DNA of 13,403 bases from SP202 sp036339395 (lineage in GTDB: Bacteria > Planctomycetota > Phycisphaerae > Phycisphaerales > SM1A02), in NCBI GenBank assembly GCA_036339395.1, contig JAYZBD010000075.1, forward strand, positions 1 to 13,403, written 5' to 3'. Under the pieces are notes generated by a model that worked only from the letters and a program-made list of their open reading frames with translations, was not told where the DNA came from and searched no databases. Below are positions 1 through 7,224 of the stretch, in pieces; position 1 is the stretch's first letter; each line of letters begins with the position of its first letter. The position numbers were made by a program, and so were the translations under genes.

Positions 1-1
1 C

Positions 2-220
2 AAGGTCGCTGCAACCAGATGGGCTGCCCGGGCCGATGAACTCACCGAGGGCAAGGATGCTTCCATCATCGATACCCTCGCACGCTGCTACTACGAGCAG
101 GGTGACCTGGCCAAGGCCGTCGAACTCCAGAAGAAGGCGGTCCAGATCGCCGAACCAGGCATGGTGAAGAGCCTCAAGGACACGCTTGACGAGTACGAGG
201 CTGAACTCGACAAGGCCTGA
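2..220 (+). CDS. C-terminal fragment of a TPR-containing protein (5' end outside window)
   Basis: Open frame from the window edge to a TGA at 218-220; about 72 C-terminal residues are visible. It contains a helix-turn-helix unit of the TPR type (IIDTLARCYYEQGDLAKA, then VELQKKAVQIAE) followed by a charged helix rich in Lys and Glu up to the stop. Similar tails occur in planctomycete redoxin/thioredoxin-domain proteins that end in TPR repeats, so this may be such a protein. The catalytic part, if any, lies outside the window, so the function cannot be fixed. A strong hairpin 24 bases downstream probably ends its transcript. Confidence 0.7.
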   Translation, partial: KVAATRWAARADELTEGKDASIIDTLARCYYEQGDLAKAVELQKKAVQIAEPGMVKSLKDTLDEYEAELDKA

Positions 221-243
221 AACAGAATCCATGGAATGATGAC

Positions 244-273
244 CACGAGGCCCGTGCTTGCACGGGCCTCGTG
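244..273 (+). terminator. Intrinsic-type hairpin terminator
   Basis: Perfect 14-bp inverted repeat: CACGAGGCCCGTGC at 244-257 and its complement at 260-273, with a two-base centre (in practice a CTTG-type tetraloop). It lies 24 bases after the TGA of the upstream gene and 31 before the flavoprotein start. There is no U tract after it, so it may act as a rho-independent-like stop or an RNA 3'-end stabiliser. Confidence 0.75.
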
Positions 274-304
274 CCATTGAACCCTCTTCGAATACACTTC
301 ATTC

Positions 305-1558
305 ATGGTCGTGGGCGAATTCACACAGGACACCGACATCCTGGTCATCGGGGGAGGCCCCGGGGGCTACGCAGCGGCCTTCCGTGCCGCTGAACTTGGA
401 CGCAGCGTCCTGCTGCTTGACCCGCGCGCAAGTCTCGGCGGGTCGTGCCTGCACGAGGGCTGCATTCCCACCAAGACACGACTGCATCGATCGGCTTCCG
501 GATTGGAAGCCGGTGATCGTGGGGGCCGGGCAATACAGGCATTGGCAGGTGGTCTTGCCGCCAGGATGAAGACCCTCGGGATCGAGCATGTGCCTGGGAC
601 TGGCCACTTCGAGGATTCCCGAACCGTCCAGGTGACTGGTGAACATGTCTCCCGGATTCGTTTCAAGCGAGCCATCATCGCAGCCGGGAGCCGGGCGGCG
701 CGACGGGAAGATCTTCCCGGGGCATTGACGCCCGAGGAAACCGCCGTCATCGAGAACATTCCGGGCAGGTGCACTGTCGTGGGAAACGACTACCTGGCGA
801 TCGAAGCGGCAACCATGCTGATCGGTGAAGGTGCTGCGACAACGCTTGCGTGCGAAGGTGTGCTGCTGCCCGACCTGCCCAGGCCACTGGTGGAACCACT
901 GCTTCGGTCACTGAAGAAATCCGGCGTCGCCCTGGATGAAGGACAACTGGGCAGCGTGAATGCCGACCTGGTCGTGGACTGCTCCGGACGCGTACCGGGT
1001 ACGGATGGACTTCGACTCGAACAGGCGAACATCCAGGTCGATCCGTCAGGATGGATCACCGTCGATGAACAACAGCGAACCAGCGAACAACGCATCTTCG
1101 CCGTGGGTGACATCACCGGCCCCCCCCACCTTGCAGGCGTCGCGCTCGCCCAGGGCCGCATTGCAGCCGAGGTCATATGCAATCAACCAAGTGCCTATGA
1201 ACCGGCTGCAGTACCCCACGTCATCTATGCCAACCCCAACATCGCCTGGTGTGGTTGTCTCGATGCAGGCAACGAATCCAGCCTCACCAGCGTGCCGTGG
1301 GGTTTCTCCGGCCGTGCCGTGGGCATGGATGCCACCCGCGGCGTCACCATGCTGCACTGGGAACGAGCCAGTGGACTGGTCCTGGGAGTCGGTATCTGCG
1401 GCAGCGAAGCCTGCGAACTCATCGAGACAGCTGTCCTTGCCATCGAGATGGGCGCAACCCTCGAGGACCTGGCCGCGATCGTCCCGGCTCATCCAACGAG
1501 AAGTGAACTCCTGGGAGAAGCAGCACGTGCTGCACTCGTTGAGCAGTCGACGCCATGA
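305..1558 (+). CDS. Shortened dihydrolipoamide-dehydrogenase-like flavoprotein, NAD site degenerate
   Basis: 417-residue member of the pyridine nucleotide-disulfide oxidoreductase family, closest in motifs to dihydrolipoamide dehydrogenase. Seen: FAD loop GGGPGG at 16-21; redox disulfide in CLHEGCIPTK (Cys48, Cys53); second FAD motif IFAVGDI near 265; dimer-interface domain starting VPHVIYANPNIAW; C-terminal HPTRSE giving the His396/Glu401 dyad. Odd: the second Rossmann loop, normally GGGYIG, reads GNDYLA at 160-165, so two key glycines are replaced by Asp and Ala. Only about 14 residues join LKKSGVAL to DLVVDCSGRVP, where the family has about 45-50, and the linker after the disulfide is also short. 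This accounts for 417 residues against the usual 460-480. Inference: disulfide chemistry is kept but NAD(H) use is doubtful. The frame is intact, so it is not an obvious pseudogene. The ATG start has no clear Shine-Dalgarno. No E1/E2 genes are in view. Confidence 0.85.
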   Translation: MVVGEFTQDTDILVIGGGPGGYAAAFRAAELGRSVLLLDPRASLGGSCLHEGCIPTKTRLHRSASGLEAGDRGGRAIQALAGGLAARMKTLGIEHVPGTGHFEDSRTVQVTGEHVSRIRFKRAIIAAGSRAARREDLPGALTPEETAVIENIPGRCTVVGNDYLAIEAATMLIGEGAATTLACEGVLLPDLPRPLVEPLLRSLKKSGVALDEGQLGSVNADLVVDCSGRVPGTDGLRLEQANIQVDPSGWITVDEQQRTSEQRIFAVGDITGPPHLAGVALAQGRIAAEVICNQPSAYEPAAVPHVIYANPNIAWCGCLDAGNESSLTSVPWGFSGRAVGMDATRGVTMLHWERASGLVLGVGICGSEACELIETAVLAIEMGATLEDLAAIVPAHPTRSELLGEAARAALVEQSTP

Positions 1559-2016
1559 AGTGGCTGATCCTGTTCATCATTGCCGACCTGGTGCTCTGGC
1601 CACTGGCCCTCATCTGGGTGCTCACATCTCCCGGAGCACTGCCAACGACCGTCTTGATCATCATCACCTTCGTCGCCATCTTCGGAATCACGGGTTCAGC
1701 GCTTCGTGCCCTGTGGAATCCCCTGGCGAAGGCCTTTCCCGCCAGGGAGCCAGCCCCCGATGCAGTGTCGAAGTCCTTCCAGAGCTTCTCCTATGGGATT
1801 GTGAATCTCGGGTTTTCCATTCACGTTTCAGCCGATTCTGATGCCCTTCACCTGACACCCATCCGCTTCATGCAATGGTTTGGAGCCTTGCCAGCCAGCG
1901 TTCCCTGGGATGCCATGGAGCCAGTGAAGAAGAGTCGTCACAAGGTCCGGGTCAACGGGCAGGTACTCCAAGGACCCAAGTGGTGCATGGAACTGGCCGC
2001 ACCAACCCCGGAGTGA
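1555..2016 (+). CDS. Two-helix membrane protein of unknown function
   Basis: 153 residues. It starts at an ATG overlapping the flavoprotein stop as ATGA (4-base overlap), so translation is probably coupled and the two likely form one operon. Two hydrophobic helices are visible, about residues 3-24 (MKWLILFIIADLVLWPLAL) and 31-52, followed by a cytoplasmic or periplasmic tail of about 100 residues. The tail pattern (LGFSIHVSADSDALHLTP, then PASVPWDAM) resembles the 'extruded strand then PW-D/E' pattern of small PH-like bacterial domains; this is only a shape impression. No catalytic motif is recognised. Its stop codon abuts the stop of the convergent paaY with no gap. Confidence 0.75.
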   Translation: MKWLILFIIADLVLWPLALIWVLTSPGALPTTVLIIITFVAIFGITGSALRALWNPLAKAFPAREPAPDAVSKSFQSFSYGIVNLGFSIHVSADSDALHLTPIRFMQWFGALPASVPWDAMEPVKKSRHKVRVNGQVLQGPKWCMELAAPTPE

Positions 2017-2023
2017 TCACTCC
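2010..2023. repeat. 14-bp perfect palindrome over two convergent stop codons
   Basis: GGAGTGATCACTCC reads identically on both strands. Its centre is the junction of TGA (end of the membrane protein, 2014-2016) and TCA (the paaY stop on the minus strand, 2017-2019). As RNA it gives only a 5-bp stem with a GATC loop, so it is a weak terminator at best. Confidence 0.6.
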
Positions 2024-2616
2024 TTGCTGGCGTCCTTGGTCTCGTAGAGCACGTCCGGGACACGCTTGCGATCAGCCTCGACCTGTGCCAGGGGCTCGAC
2101 TTCCTGCTCGGTCGAGAGGTGACGCTGGGCAAGATGGTGGTAGACCTCTGTGCCACGCGTCTTCCACCCGATCTCCTTTTCTTCCAGTTCCCGGATGACC
2201 TTGGCAGGTGTTCCCGCTGCAAGCGAGTTGGCTGGAATCTCGGTGCCCTCCTTCACGAAGGACAGTGCGCCGACGATGCTGTTTTCCCCGACGACGACAT
2301 CATCCATGAGTACGGCATTCATCCCGATGAGCGCGTTCCGGCCAACGCGGCAGCCGTGCAGGACAGCACCATGCCCCACGTGCCCATCCTCTTCCACCAC
2401 GACGTCCTTGCCAGGGAAGCAATGCACGACACAGGTATCCTGGATGTTGCTTCCAGCCTTCATTTCAAGTCGGCCGATGTCGCCTCGCAGCACCGCGTTG
2501 GGACCGACGAGACACCCGGGACCGATGATCACGTCGCCGATAAGCACCGCGGTCGGGTGCACGAAGGCGGTTGGATCGACAACAGGCGTCAGCCCCTCGT
2601 AGGTATAGCAGGGCAT
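2017..2616 (-). CDS. paaY: PaaY-type hexapeptide-repeat thioesterase / gamma-carbonic anhydrase fold
   Basis: 199 residues, the usual PaaY/CaiE length. Left-handed beta-helix hexapeptide repeats run from about 12 to 145 (FVHPTAVLIGDVIIGPG, LVGPNAVLRGDIG). The three metal-ligand histidines of the gamma-carbonic anhydrase fold are present: His65 (CVVH), His82 (GHGA) and His87 (LHGC). The opening MPCYTYEGLTPVV is characteristic of PaaY. E. coli PaaY hydrolyses stalled CoA thioesters, notably the tropone-type dead-end product of phenylacetyl-CoA breakdown, and so recycles CoA; the same role is inferred here. Its ATG shares one base with the paaN stop (TGATG), indicating translational coupling. 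The charged C-terminal tail after about 150 probably packs as helices on the trimer. No signal peptide, so cytoplasmic. Confidence 0.9.
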   Translation of the reverse strand: MPCYTYEGLTPVVDPTAFVHPTAVLIGDVIIGPGCLVGPNAVLRGDIGRLEMKAGSNIQDTCVVHCFPGKDVVVEEDGHVGHGAVLHGCRVGRNALIGMNAVLMDDVVVGENSIVGALSFVKEGTEIPANSLAAGTPAKVIRELEEKEIGWKTRGTEVYHHLAQRHLSTEQEVEPLAQVEADRKRVPDVLYETKDASKE

Positions 2617-4307
2617 CAGGCTGGAGCCTCGACAGGGGCGGCGACCGGGATGCGACTTGCAACAACCCGGAATCGGCTCGCCACGAAGGCTCCATCACAG
2701 AGCGTCGCATTGCCGGCTGGATTGGCGCCGGAGACATGGAAGTCACTGAAGGCTGCGGACTGGTTCACGTAGACCTGCCCGGCAAGGTTGCATGACAGTG
2801 CGACCCCGGCATCGGCCATGGCTTCTTCGGTTGCAGCGATGACTTCCTCATCACGGGAGTAGAGCCCGCAGGTCAGTGAACCAAGTCTCCGTGCGGCACT
2901 TGAAGCAAGGTCAATGGAACGAGCAGTTCCTGTGGTCTTCACGATGTAGATGATCGGACCGAAACACTCCTGCTGGTAAAGGGCTTCATCCGTTTCCTCG
3001 ACCTGGATGATGGTGGGCGAACAGGTGCGGGCATCCGGGAATCGTTCATTCTCGATGGGGCCCCCCTGCCTCAGGATCGTGCCACCTGCCGAACAACTGT
3101 CCTGGACTCGCTTGATCGTCGCCTCGTTCTGCACGGCCCCGAGCACCTCGGATGCCCGTGCCGGATCCGAGAGCAGCCAGTCGACCGCCTTGACAATGGC
3201 GCTGGCCGTGTCATCGAAGGACATGTTCCCCTCCGGCGTGTCGATGCCCTCGGCCGGTATGTAGATGTTCTGTGGCGTGGTGCACATCTGCCCCGAGTAG
3301 AGGCAGAGAGAGAATGCCAGGTTCCCTGTCACGGCACGTGCATCCTCGATGCCATCGAGAATGATCGAGTTCACGCCCGCCTTCTCGGTAAAGACGACAG
3401 CCTGCTTCGCATTCGCCTCGACCCAGTCTCCAAACTCGTTGCCACCGGTGTAGTCGACGATCCTGACACTCTCGTGTGTCACGAGTTCGGCGGTAACAGG
3501 TGCATCGGGGGTATCGCAGGCAAGCATGACCAGGTTCGGATCGAATCCTGCCTCGGCCAGCACGTCCCTGCAGACCTCAACCGTGATGGCCAAGGGGAGA
3601 ATGGCGCCTGGGTGTGGCTTGATCACGACCGAGTTGCCGGTTGCAAGGCTCGCAAAGAGACCCGGATAGGAGTTCCATGTCGGGAAGGTCGAGCAACCAA
3701 CAGTGACGGCGATCCCTCGTGGAACGACGTGATAGGTCTTCTCGAGCGTGACGCTGTCCGTCTTCGAGACCCGCTTTGTCCATGTTGCCGCAGGCGGACA
3801 ACGGTGCATCTCCTGCCATGCATAGGCGATGGCTTCAAGGCCACGGTCCTGTGCGTGCGGGCCACCGGCCTGGAAGGCCATCATGAATCCCTGCCCTGTC
3901 GTGTGCATGACGGCATTGGCCATCTCGAAACTTCGCTTGTTCAGTCGATCGAGGATCTCGAGGCATGTACCGACGCGAGTATCAATCCCTGCGCGCTTCC
4001 AATCACCCCGCGCCCCCTCCGAAGCTGCAAGCATGACGTCGAGATCCGGTGCCGGATAGGTGATCCCGAGGTCCATGCCGAATGGAGAGACTTCGGAGCC
4101 GACCATCGAGGCGGTACCCGGTTGTTCAACAGCCCACGGTGCCCCGAGCCTGGCCTTGAACGCTGCTGCCCCATCTGCCTTGGCCGTTTCGCCGTAGATC
4201 TTGCCGCTTGGTACCTCGGGGAATGCCGACCAGTAGCCACGACTGGCAATGGCATCAAGTGCGTCCTCCAGTCGTTGACGATGCAATTCAAGGAAATCAT
4301 TGGCCAT
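2616..4307 (-). CDS. paaN: PaaN family aldehyde dehydrogenase (phenylacetate degradation)
   Basis: 563 residues from the ATG at 4307. That start is chosen because AGGAG sits 7 bases upstream and because the longer open frame would add 57 residues of non-coding-looking leader. Aldehyde dehydrogenase fold: NAD-site segment VVIKPHPG with Lys230, YTGGNEFGDW near 286-295, general-base Glu308 (FTEKAG), nucleophile Cys342 (SGQMCTTPQN). The N-terminal helical region (MANDFLELHRQRLEDALDAI) and the length fit the stand-alone PaaN type, which lacks the C-terminal MaoC hydratase domain of E. coli PaaZ. Expected role: oxidation of the semialdehyde formed after ring opening of oxepin-CoA. The hydratase would have to be a separate protein. 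It is cotranscribed and coupled with paaY downstream. No paaABCDE, paaK or paaFGHJ is in view, so the physiological substrate remains an inference. Confidence 0.85.
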   Translation of the reverse strand: MANDFLELHRQRLEDALDAIASRGYWSAFPEVPSGKIYGETAKADGAAAFKARLGAPWAVEQPGTASMVGSEVSPFGMDLGITYPAPDLDVMLAASEGARGDWKRAGIDTRVGTCLEILDRLNKRSFEMANAVMHTTGQGFMMAFQAGGPHAQDRGLEAIAYAWQEMHRCPPAATWTKRVSKTDSVTLEKTYHVVPRGIAVTVGCSTFPTWNSYPGLFASLATGNSVVIKPHPGAILPLAITVEVCRDVLAEAGFDPNLVMLACDTPDAPVTAELVTHESVRIVDYTGGNEFGDWVEANAKQAVVFTEKAGVNSIILDGIEDARAVTGNLAFSLCLYSGQMCTTPQNIYIPAEGIDTPEGNMSFDDTASAIVKAVDWLLSDPARASEVLGAVQNEATIKRVQDSCSAGGTILRQGGPIENERFPDARTCSPTIIQVEETDEALYQQECFGPIIYIVKTTGTARSIDLASSAARRLGSLTCGLYSRDEEVIAATEEAMADAGVALSCNLAGQVYVNQSAAFSDFHVSGANPAGNATLCDGAFVASRFRVVASRIPVAAPVEAPA

Positions 4308-4454
4308 GGCCTGGCTCCTGCGTGGACCTGCCTCTTCGGGCTCATGAGCCCTATCACCGTAGATTGTAGGAAAACATCCCTTCCACGACCCATACTGGTG
4401 TCGTATACAATCGACTCCGCCAATCTGGGGCGGCCCGACGACCTTGCAAACCCC
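4308..4454. promoter_or_regulatory. Divergent promoter region with 14-bp palindrome
   Basis: 147 bases between the paaN start (minus) and the permease start (plus). It holds a perfect palindrome GGGCTCATGAGCCC at 4338-4351, 31 bases upstream of the paaN ATG, which is a good position for a repressor operator. A -10-like TATACAAT lies at 4404-4411, 43 bases before the permease ATG, and a TACAAT on the minus strand at 4364-4369 could serve paaN. Neither has a convincing -35 box. Function is inferred from position only. Confidence 0.4.
4315..4319 (-). promoter_or_regulatory. Ribosome binding site of paaN
   Basis: AGGAG on the minus strand, 7 bases before the ATG at 4307. It supports this start over the upstream in-frame ATG at 4478, which would run into the divergent permease gene. 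Confidence 0.6.
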
Positions 4455-6572
4455 ATGGCTACCTCCTCCAAGGGTCATCTGAAGAAGAACATCACGCTCT
4501 TTGGTGCGTTCGCGATTGCATTGGGCACAACCATCAGCGGTGGCTTCTTCCTCCTGCCCAGCCTGGTGTTCGATCAGGCGGGTCCAGCGATCCTCATCGC
4601 CTATTTCGTCGCCGGCTTGGTGATCATTCCTCCTCTGATGTGCAAGGCTGAACTGGCAACGGCCATGCCCCGATCCGGAGGCTTCTACTTCTACCTGGAT
4701 CGGAGCCTTGGCCCTGTCGCAGGCTCGGTCGCAGGACTTGGAACATGGATCTCGCTGACGCTGAAGACCTCCTTTGCGCTGATCGGGTCAGGCTACTACA
4801 TGGGAGTCTTTTTTGATGATCCCCCCGTCCTGCTGATCGCAATCGGACTGGCCCTGGGCTTCATGGTCATCAACATCCTCGGCACTGGAAAGACGGCCCT
4901 GATCCAGAACCTGCTCGTCATCAGCGTGCTGGTTCTCCTCGCGTGGTTCGTGGTATTCGGTTTTCCCGAGATCCAGTACGAGCACTTCAAGGATTTCGCG
5001 CCTCATGGAACCGGGTCGGTCGTCTCGCTCATCGGTGTCGTCATGATTTCATACATGGGCATCTCCAAGCTCGTGAGTGTCGCCGAGGAGATTCGGAATC
5101 CTGAACGAAACATCCCGATGGGCATCTTTCTTGCCCTGGGTATTGCACTCATCATCTACATGCTCGGACTGACCGTGATGATCGGCGTGATGCCCGCCGA
5201 AGACCTTGCCAACACATACACTCCTGCCTCGGACGCCGCAGCGATCTTTGCCGGGCCTACCGGTCGGGCGATCATCGCGATCGCCGCCATTGCATCATTC
5301 CTCTCGGTCGCCAATGCCGGCATACTCAGTGCCTCGCGATATCCACTGGCCATGGCTCGTGATCACCTCGTGCCGATCAACTTCCGTCGAATCGGTCGAT
5401 TCAATACACCGACGAATGCCATTCTCATCACGACCCTGCTGATCATCCTTCAGATCGCACTGCTGGATCCCCTGATAATCGCCAAGTATGCAGGCGCAAC
5501 GTTGATGATTCTCTTTGCGTTGCTGTGCATCGCCGTCATCGTCATGCGGGAAAGCAGGATCAACTCCTACGACCCGGGGTTCCGGACTCCCCTGTATCCG
5601 TGGATCCCTCTCCTGGGATTCGCGCTCTGCATCAGTGTCATCGGGTTCCTCAAGTGGCAGGCCGCCGTCTTTGCCCTCGGGCTCATTGCCGTCGGCATCG
5701 CCTGGTTCTGGTGGTATGCACGCAGACGAGTCCGTCGATACGGTGCCATCTACCACGTGTTCTCGCGGTTGGGCGAGAACCGATTCGACCCACTTGATAT
5801 CGAACTGCGTGAAATCATCAAGGAGAAGGGACTTCGAAAGGCCGACCCCTTCGACGAGATCGTCGCCATAGCACCCATCATCAATCTTGATTCCATAGAC
5901 AACTTCGGCACGCTTGCTCGCAATGCAGCCGAGCAACTTGCCAAGGATGGCATGCTTGATGCCGATGAACTGGCCGATGGATTCCTCCAGGGAACACGGG
6001 TTGGTGCTACCCCTGTCAGCGGAAACGCGGCGCTTCCCCACATTCGAATCGAGGGCCTGGCAAGCCCACGCCTTGCCATTGCACGCATTCGCAACGGCCT
6101 GGAGATCACGATCGGCTCAGCCATCAGCGACGAGGAGAAGAACGAGACCGTGCAAGCCGTCTTCTTCCTGGTCAGTCCACAGGAGGATCCGGCTCAGCAC
6201 CTGCGCCTCCTGGCAAAACTGGCCGGGTGCGTCGAGGAAGAGCAGTTTGAAACACACTGGTCCGAAGCCCAGGACGATGCTTCGGTTCGCGAGGTCCTGC
6301 TCCGGGATGATCGATACCTCTCCTTCGCCCTGCGACGAAACACTCCACGTGAAACATGGATCGGTCGCCAGATCCGAGACCTGGAACTCCCCGATGGATG
6401 CCTCGTGGCCCTGGTCCAGCGGGGAGATGAAACCATTGTTCCCCGGGGCAGCACGGTGCTCGACCATGGGGATGCACTGATCCTCATCGGTGAACCCGGC
6501 AGCATCCAGTCCGTACGCATTCTCCTGGAACTGACACCCCCGACGGATTCCGAATCACTTGAAGACGATTGA
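4455..6572 (+). CDS. APC-superfamily amino acid permease fused to PTS EIIA and RCK_C (TrkA_C) domains
   Basis: 705 residues from the ATG at 4455; the open frame upstream overlaps paaN and is ignored. Residues 12-421 form 12 hydrophobic segments with APC features: FGAFAIALGTTISGGFFLLP in helix 1, an SGGFYFYLDRSLGP loop before helix 3, and EEIRNPERNIPMG after helix 6. About 460-610 is a PTS EIIA (fructose/mannitol/Ntr-type) domain with candidate phospho-acceptor His529 in AALPHIR. About 620-696 is an RCK_C domain (WIGRQIRDLELPDGCLVALV, then GDALILIGEPG), a fold that senses ligands in K+ and other transporters. Inference: inner-membrane uptake or exchange of an amino acid or amine, controlled in cis by phosphorylation and ligand binding. 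The substrate cannot be read from sequence. The hdeD-like gene follows 54 bases later and may be cotranscribed. Confidence 0.85.
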   Translation: MATSSKGHLKKNITLFGAFAIALGTTISGGFFLLPSLVFDQAGPAILIAYFVAGLVIIPPLMCKAELATAMPRSGGFYFYLDRSLGPVAGSVAGLGTWISLTLKTSFALIGSGYYMGVFFDDPPVLLIAIGLALGFMVINILGTGKTALIQNLLVISVLVLLAWFVVFGFPEIQYEHFKDFAPHGTGSVVSLIGVVMISYMGISKLVSVAEEIRNPERNIPMGIFLALGIALIIYMLGLTVMIGVMPAEDLANTYTPASDAAAIFAGPTGRAIIAIAAIASFLSVANAGILSASRYPLAMARDHLVPINFRRIGRFNTPTNAILITTLLIILQIALLDPLIIAKYAGATLMILFALLCIAVIVMRESRINSYDPGFRTPLYPWIPLLGFALCISVIGFLKWQAAVFALGLIAVGIAWFWWYARRRVRRYGAIYHVFSRLGENRFDPLDIELREIIKEKGLRKADPFDEIVAIAPIINLDSIDNFGTLARNAAEQLAKDGMLDADELADGFLQGTRVGATPVSGNAALPHIRIEGLASPRLAIARIRNGLEITIGSAISDEEKNETVQAVFFLVSPQEDPAQHLRLLAKLAGCVEEEQFETHWSEAQDDASVREVLLRDDRYLSFALRRNTPRETWIGRQIRDLELPDGCLVALVQRGDETIVPRGSTVLDHGDALILIGEPGSIQSVRILLELTPPTDSESLEDD

Positions 6573-6626
6573 ATCGATGATCAATGAAACGACACGTGGA
6601 ACTGCCTGGCAGGTAGGATCCCCAGC

Positions 6627-7208
6627 ATGAATGATGAAACGAACACCCCCGTGACTGGTCCAGCAGAGATGAAACGGACTTCCTGGAACATCGTTGTGGA
6701 TGGAGTGCTCCTCGTACTGCTTGCCGCTGTTCTGATCCTTGATCCTGAGAAGGCTGAGAAGACCTTCATCGGGTTCGTCGGCATACTGTGCATTCTCGGT
6801 GGAGGCATTCTCTTTGCCCGTGCCTGGACGGTCTCCCGCATGCGAAGCCTCTCCCCCCTGTACTGGACGGTGGCGATCGTTCCGATCGGCGTAGGCCTCA
6901 TCCTCCTGTTCTGGCCCCTGCAGTCACTGCAGGTGATGATCTACGCGGTCGCCATCACCTTCCTCGTCCGTGGGATTGTCGAATGCACATTGGCCGCATC
7001 GAACATGAACAAGCCCGCCTGGGAATTCCTGCTGGCGCACGGCATCATCGGGATCGTGCTGGGAATCGTCTTCATCGTGAAGTTCGAATGGGCACCCGTA
7101 CTGGCGATTCTCTTCCTCGGTGTCGATCTGATCGTCCGAGGCGCGAACCAGGGGGGGGGACTGATGACCCACCTGCAGAAGAAGATGGACAACCACTCAT
7201 CCGGTTAG
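6627..7208 (+). CDS. HdeD / DUF308 family membrane protein
   Basis: 193 residues with six predicted transmembrane helices in the repeated two-helix pattern of DUF308/HdeD: about 22-38, 45-67, 78-97, 102-124, 132-152 and 155-172. The N-terminus (MNDETNTPVTGPAEMKRTSW) is short and polar, and the C-terminus basic. A RBS (AGGA, about 8 bases upstream) supports the ATG. HdeD in E. coli is linked to acid resistance at high cell density; most relatives are uncharacterised, so only the family is assigned. A run of nine G at 7151-7159 encodes part of NQGGGL near the C-terminus. It ends 16 bases from the convergent TPR gene, with no clear terminator between them. Confidence 0.85.
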   Translation: MNDETNTPVTGPAEMKRTSWNIVVDGVLLVLLAAVLILDPEKAEKTFIGFVGILCILGGGILFARAWTVSRMRSLSPLYWTVAIVPIGVGLILLFWPLQSLQVMIYAVAITFLVRGIVECTLAASNMNKPAWEFLLAHGIIGIVLGIVFIVKFEWAPVLAILFLGVDLIVRGANQGGGLMTHLQKKMDNHSSG

Positions 7209-7224
7209 AACACGTACTCGCTGG

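Noticed and set aside
1120..1127. Run of eight C in the flavoprotein gene as a frameshift
   Set aside because: The frame reads GDITGPPHLAGVALAQG across it, matching the family on both sides, so no shift is needed.
3474..4454. Upstream extension of the permease frame
   Set aside because: It lies antisense to paaN, encodes Cys/Arg-rich non-protein-like sequence, and the permease fold starts right after the ATG at 4455.
4308..4478. 57-residue N-terminal extension of paaN
   Set aside because: It overlaps the divergent permease start, is not aldehyde-dehydrogenase-like, and the ATG at 4307 has a well-spaced AGGAG.
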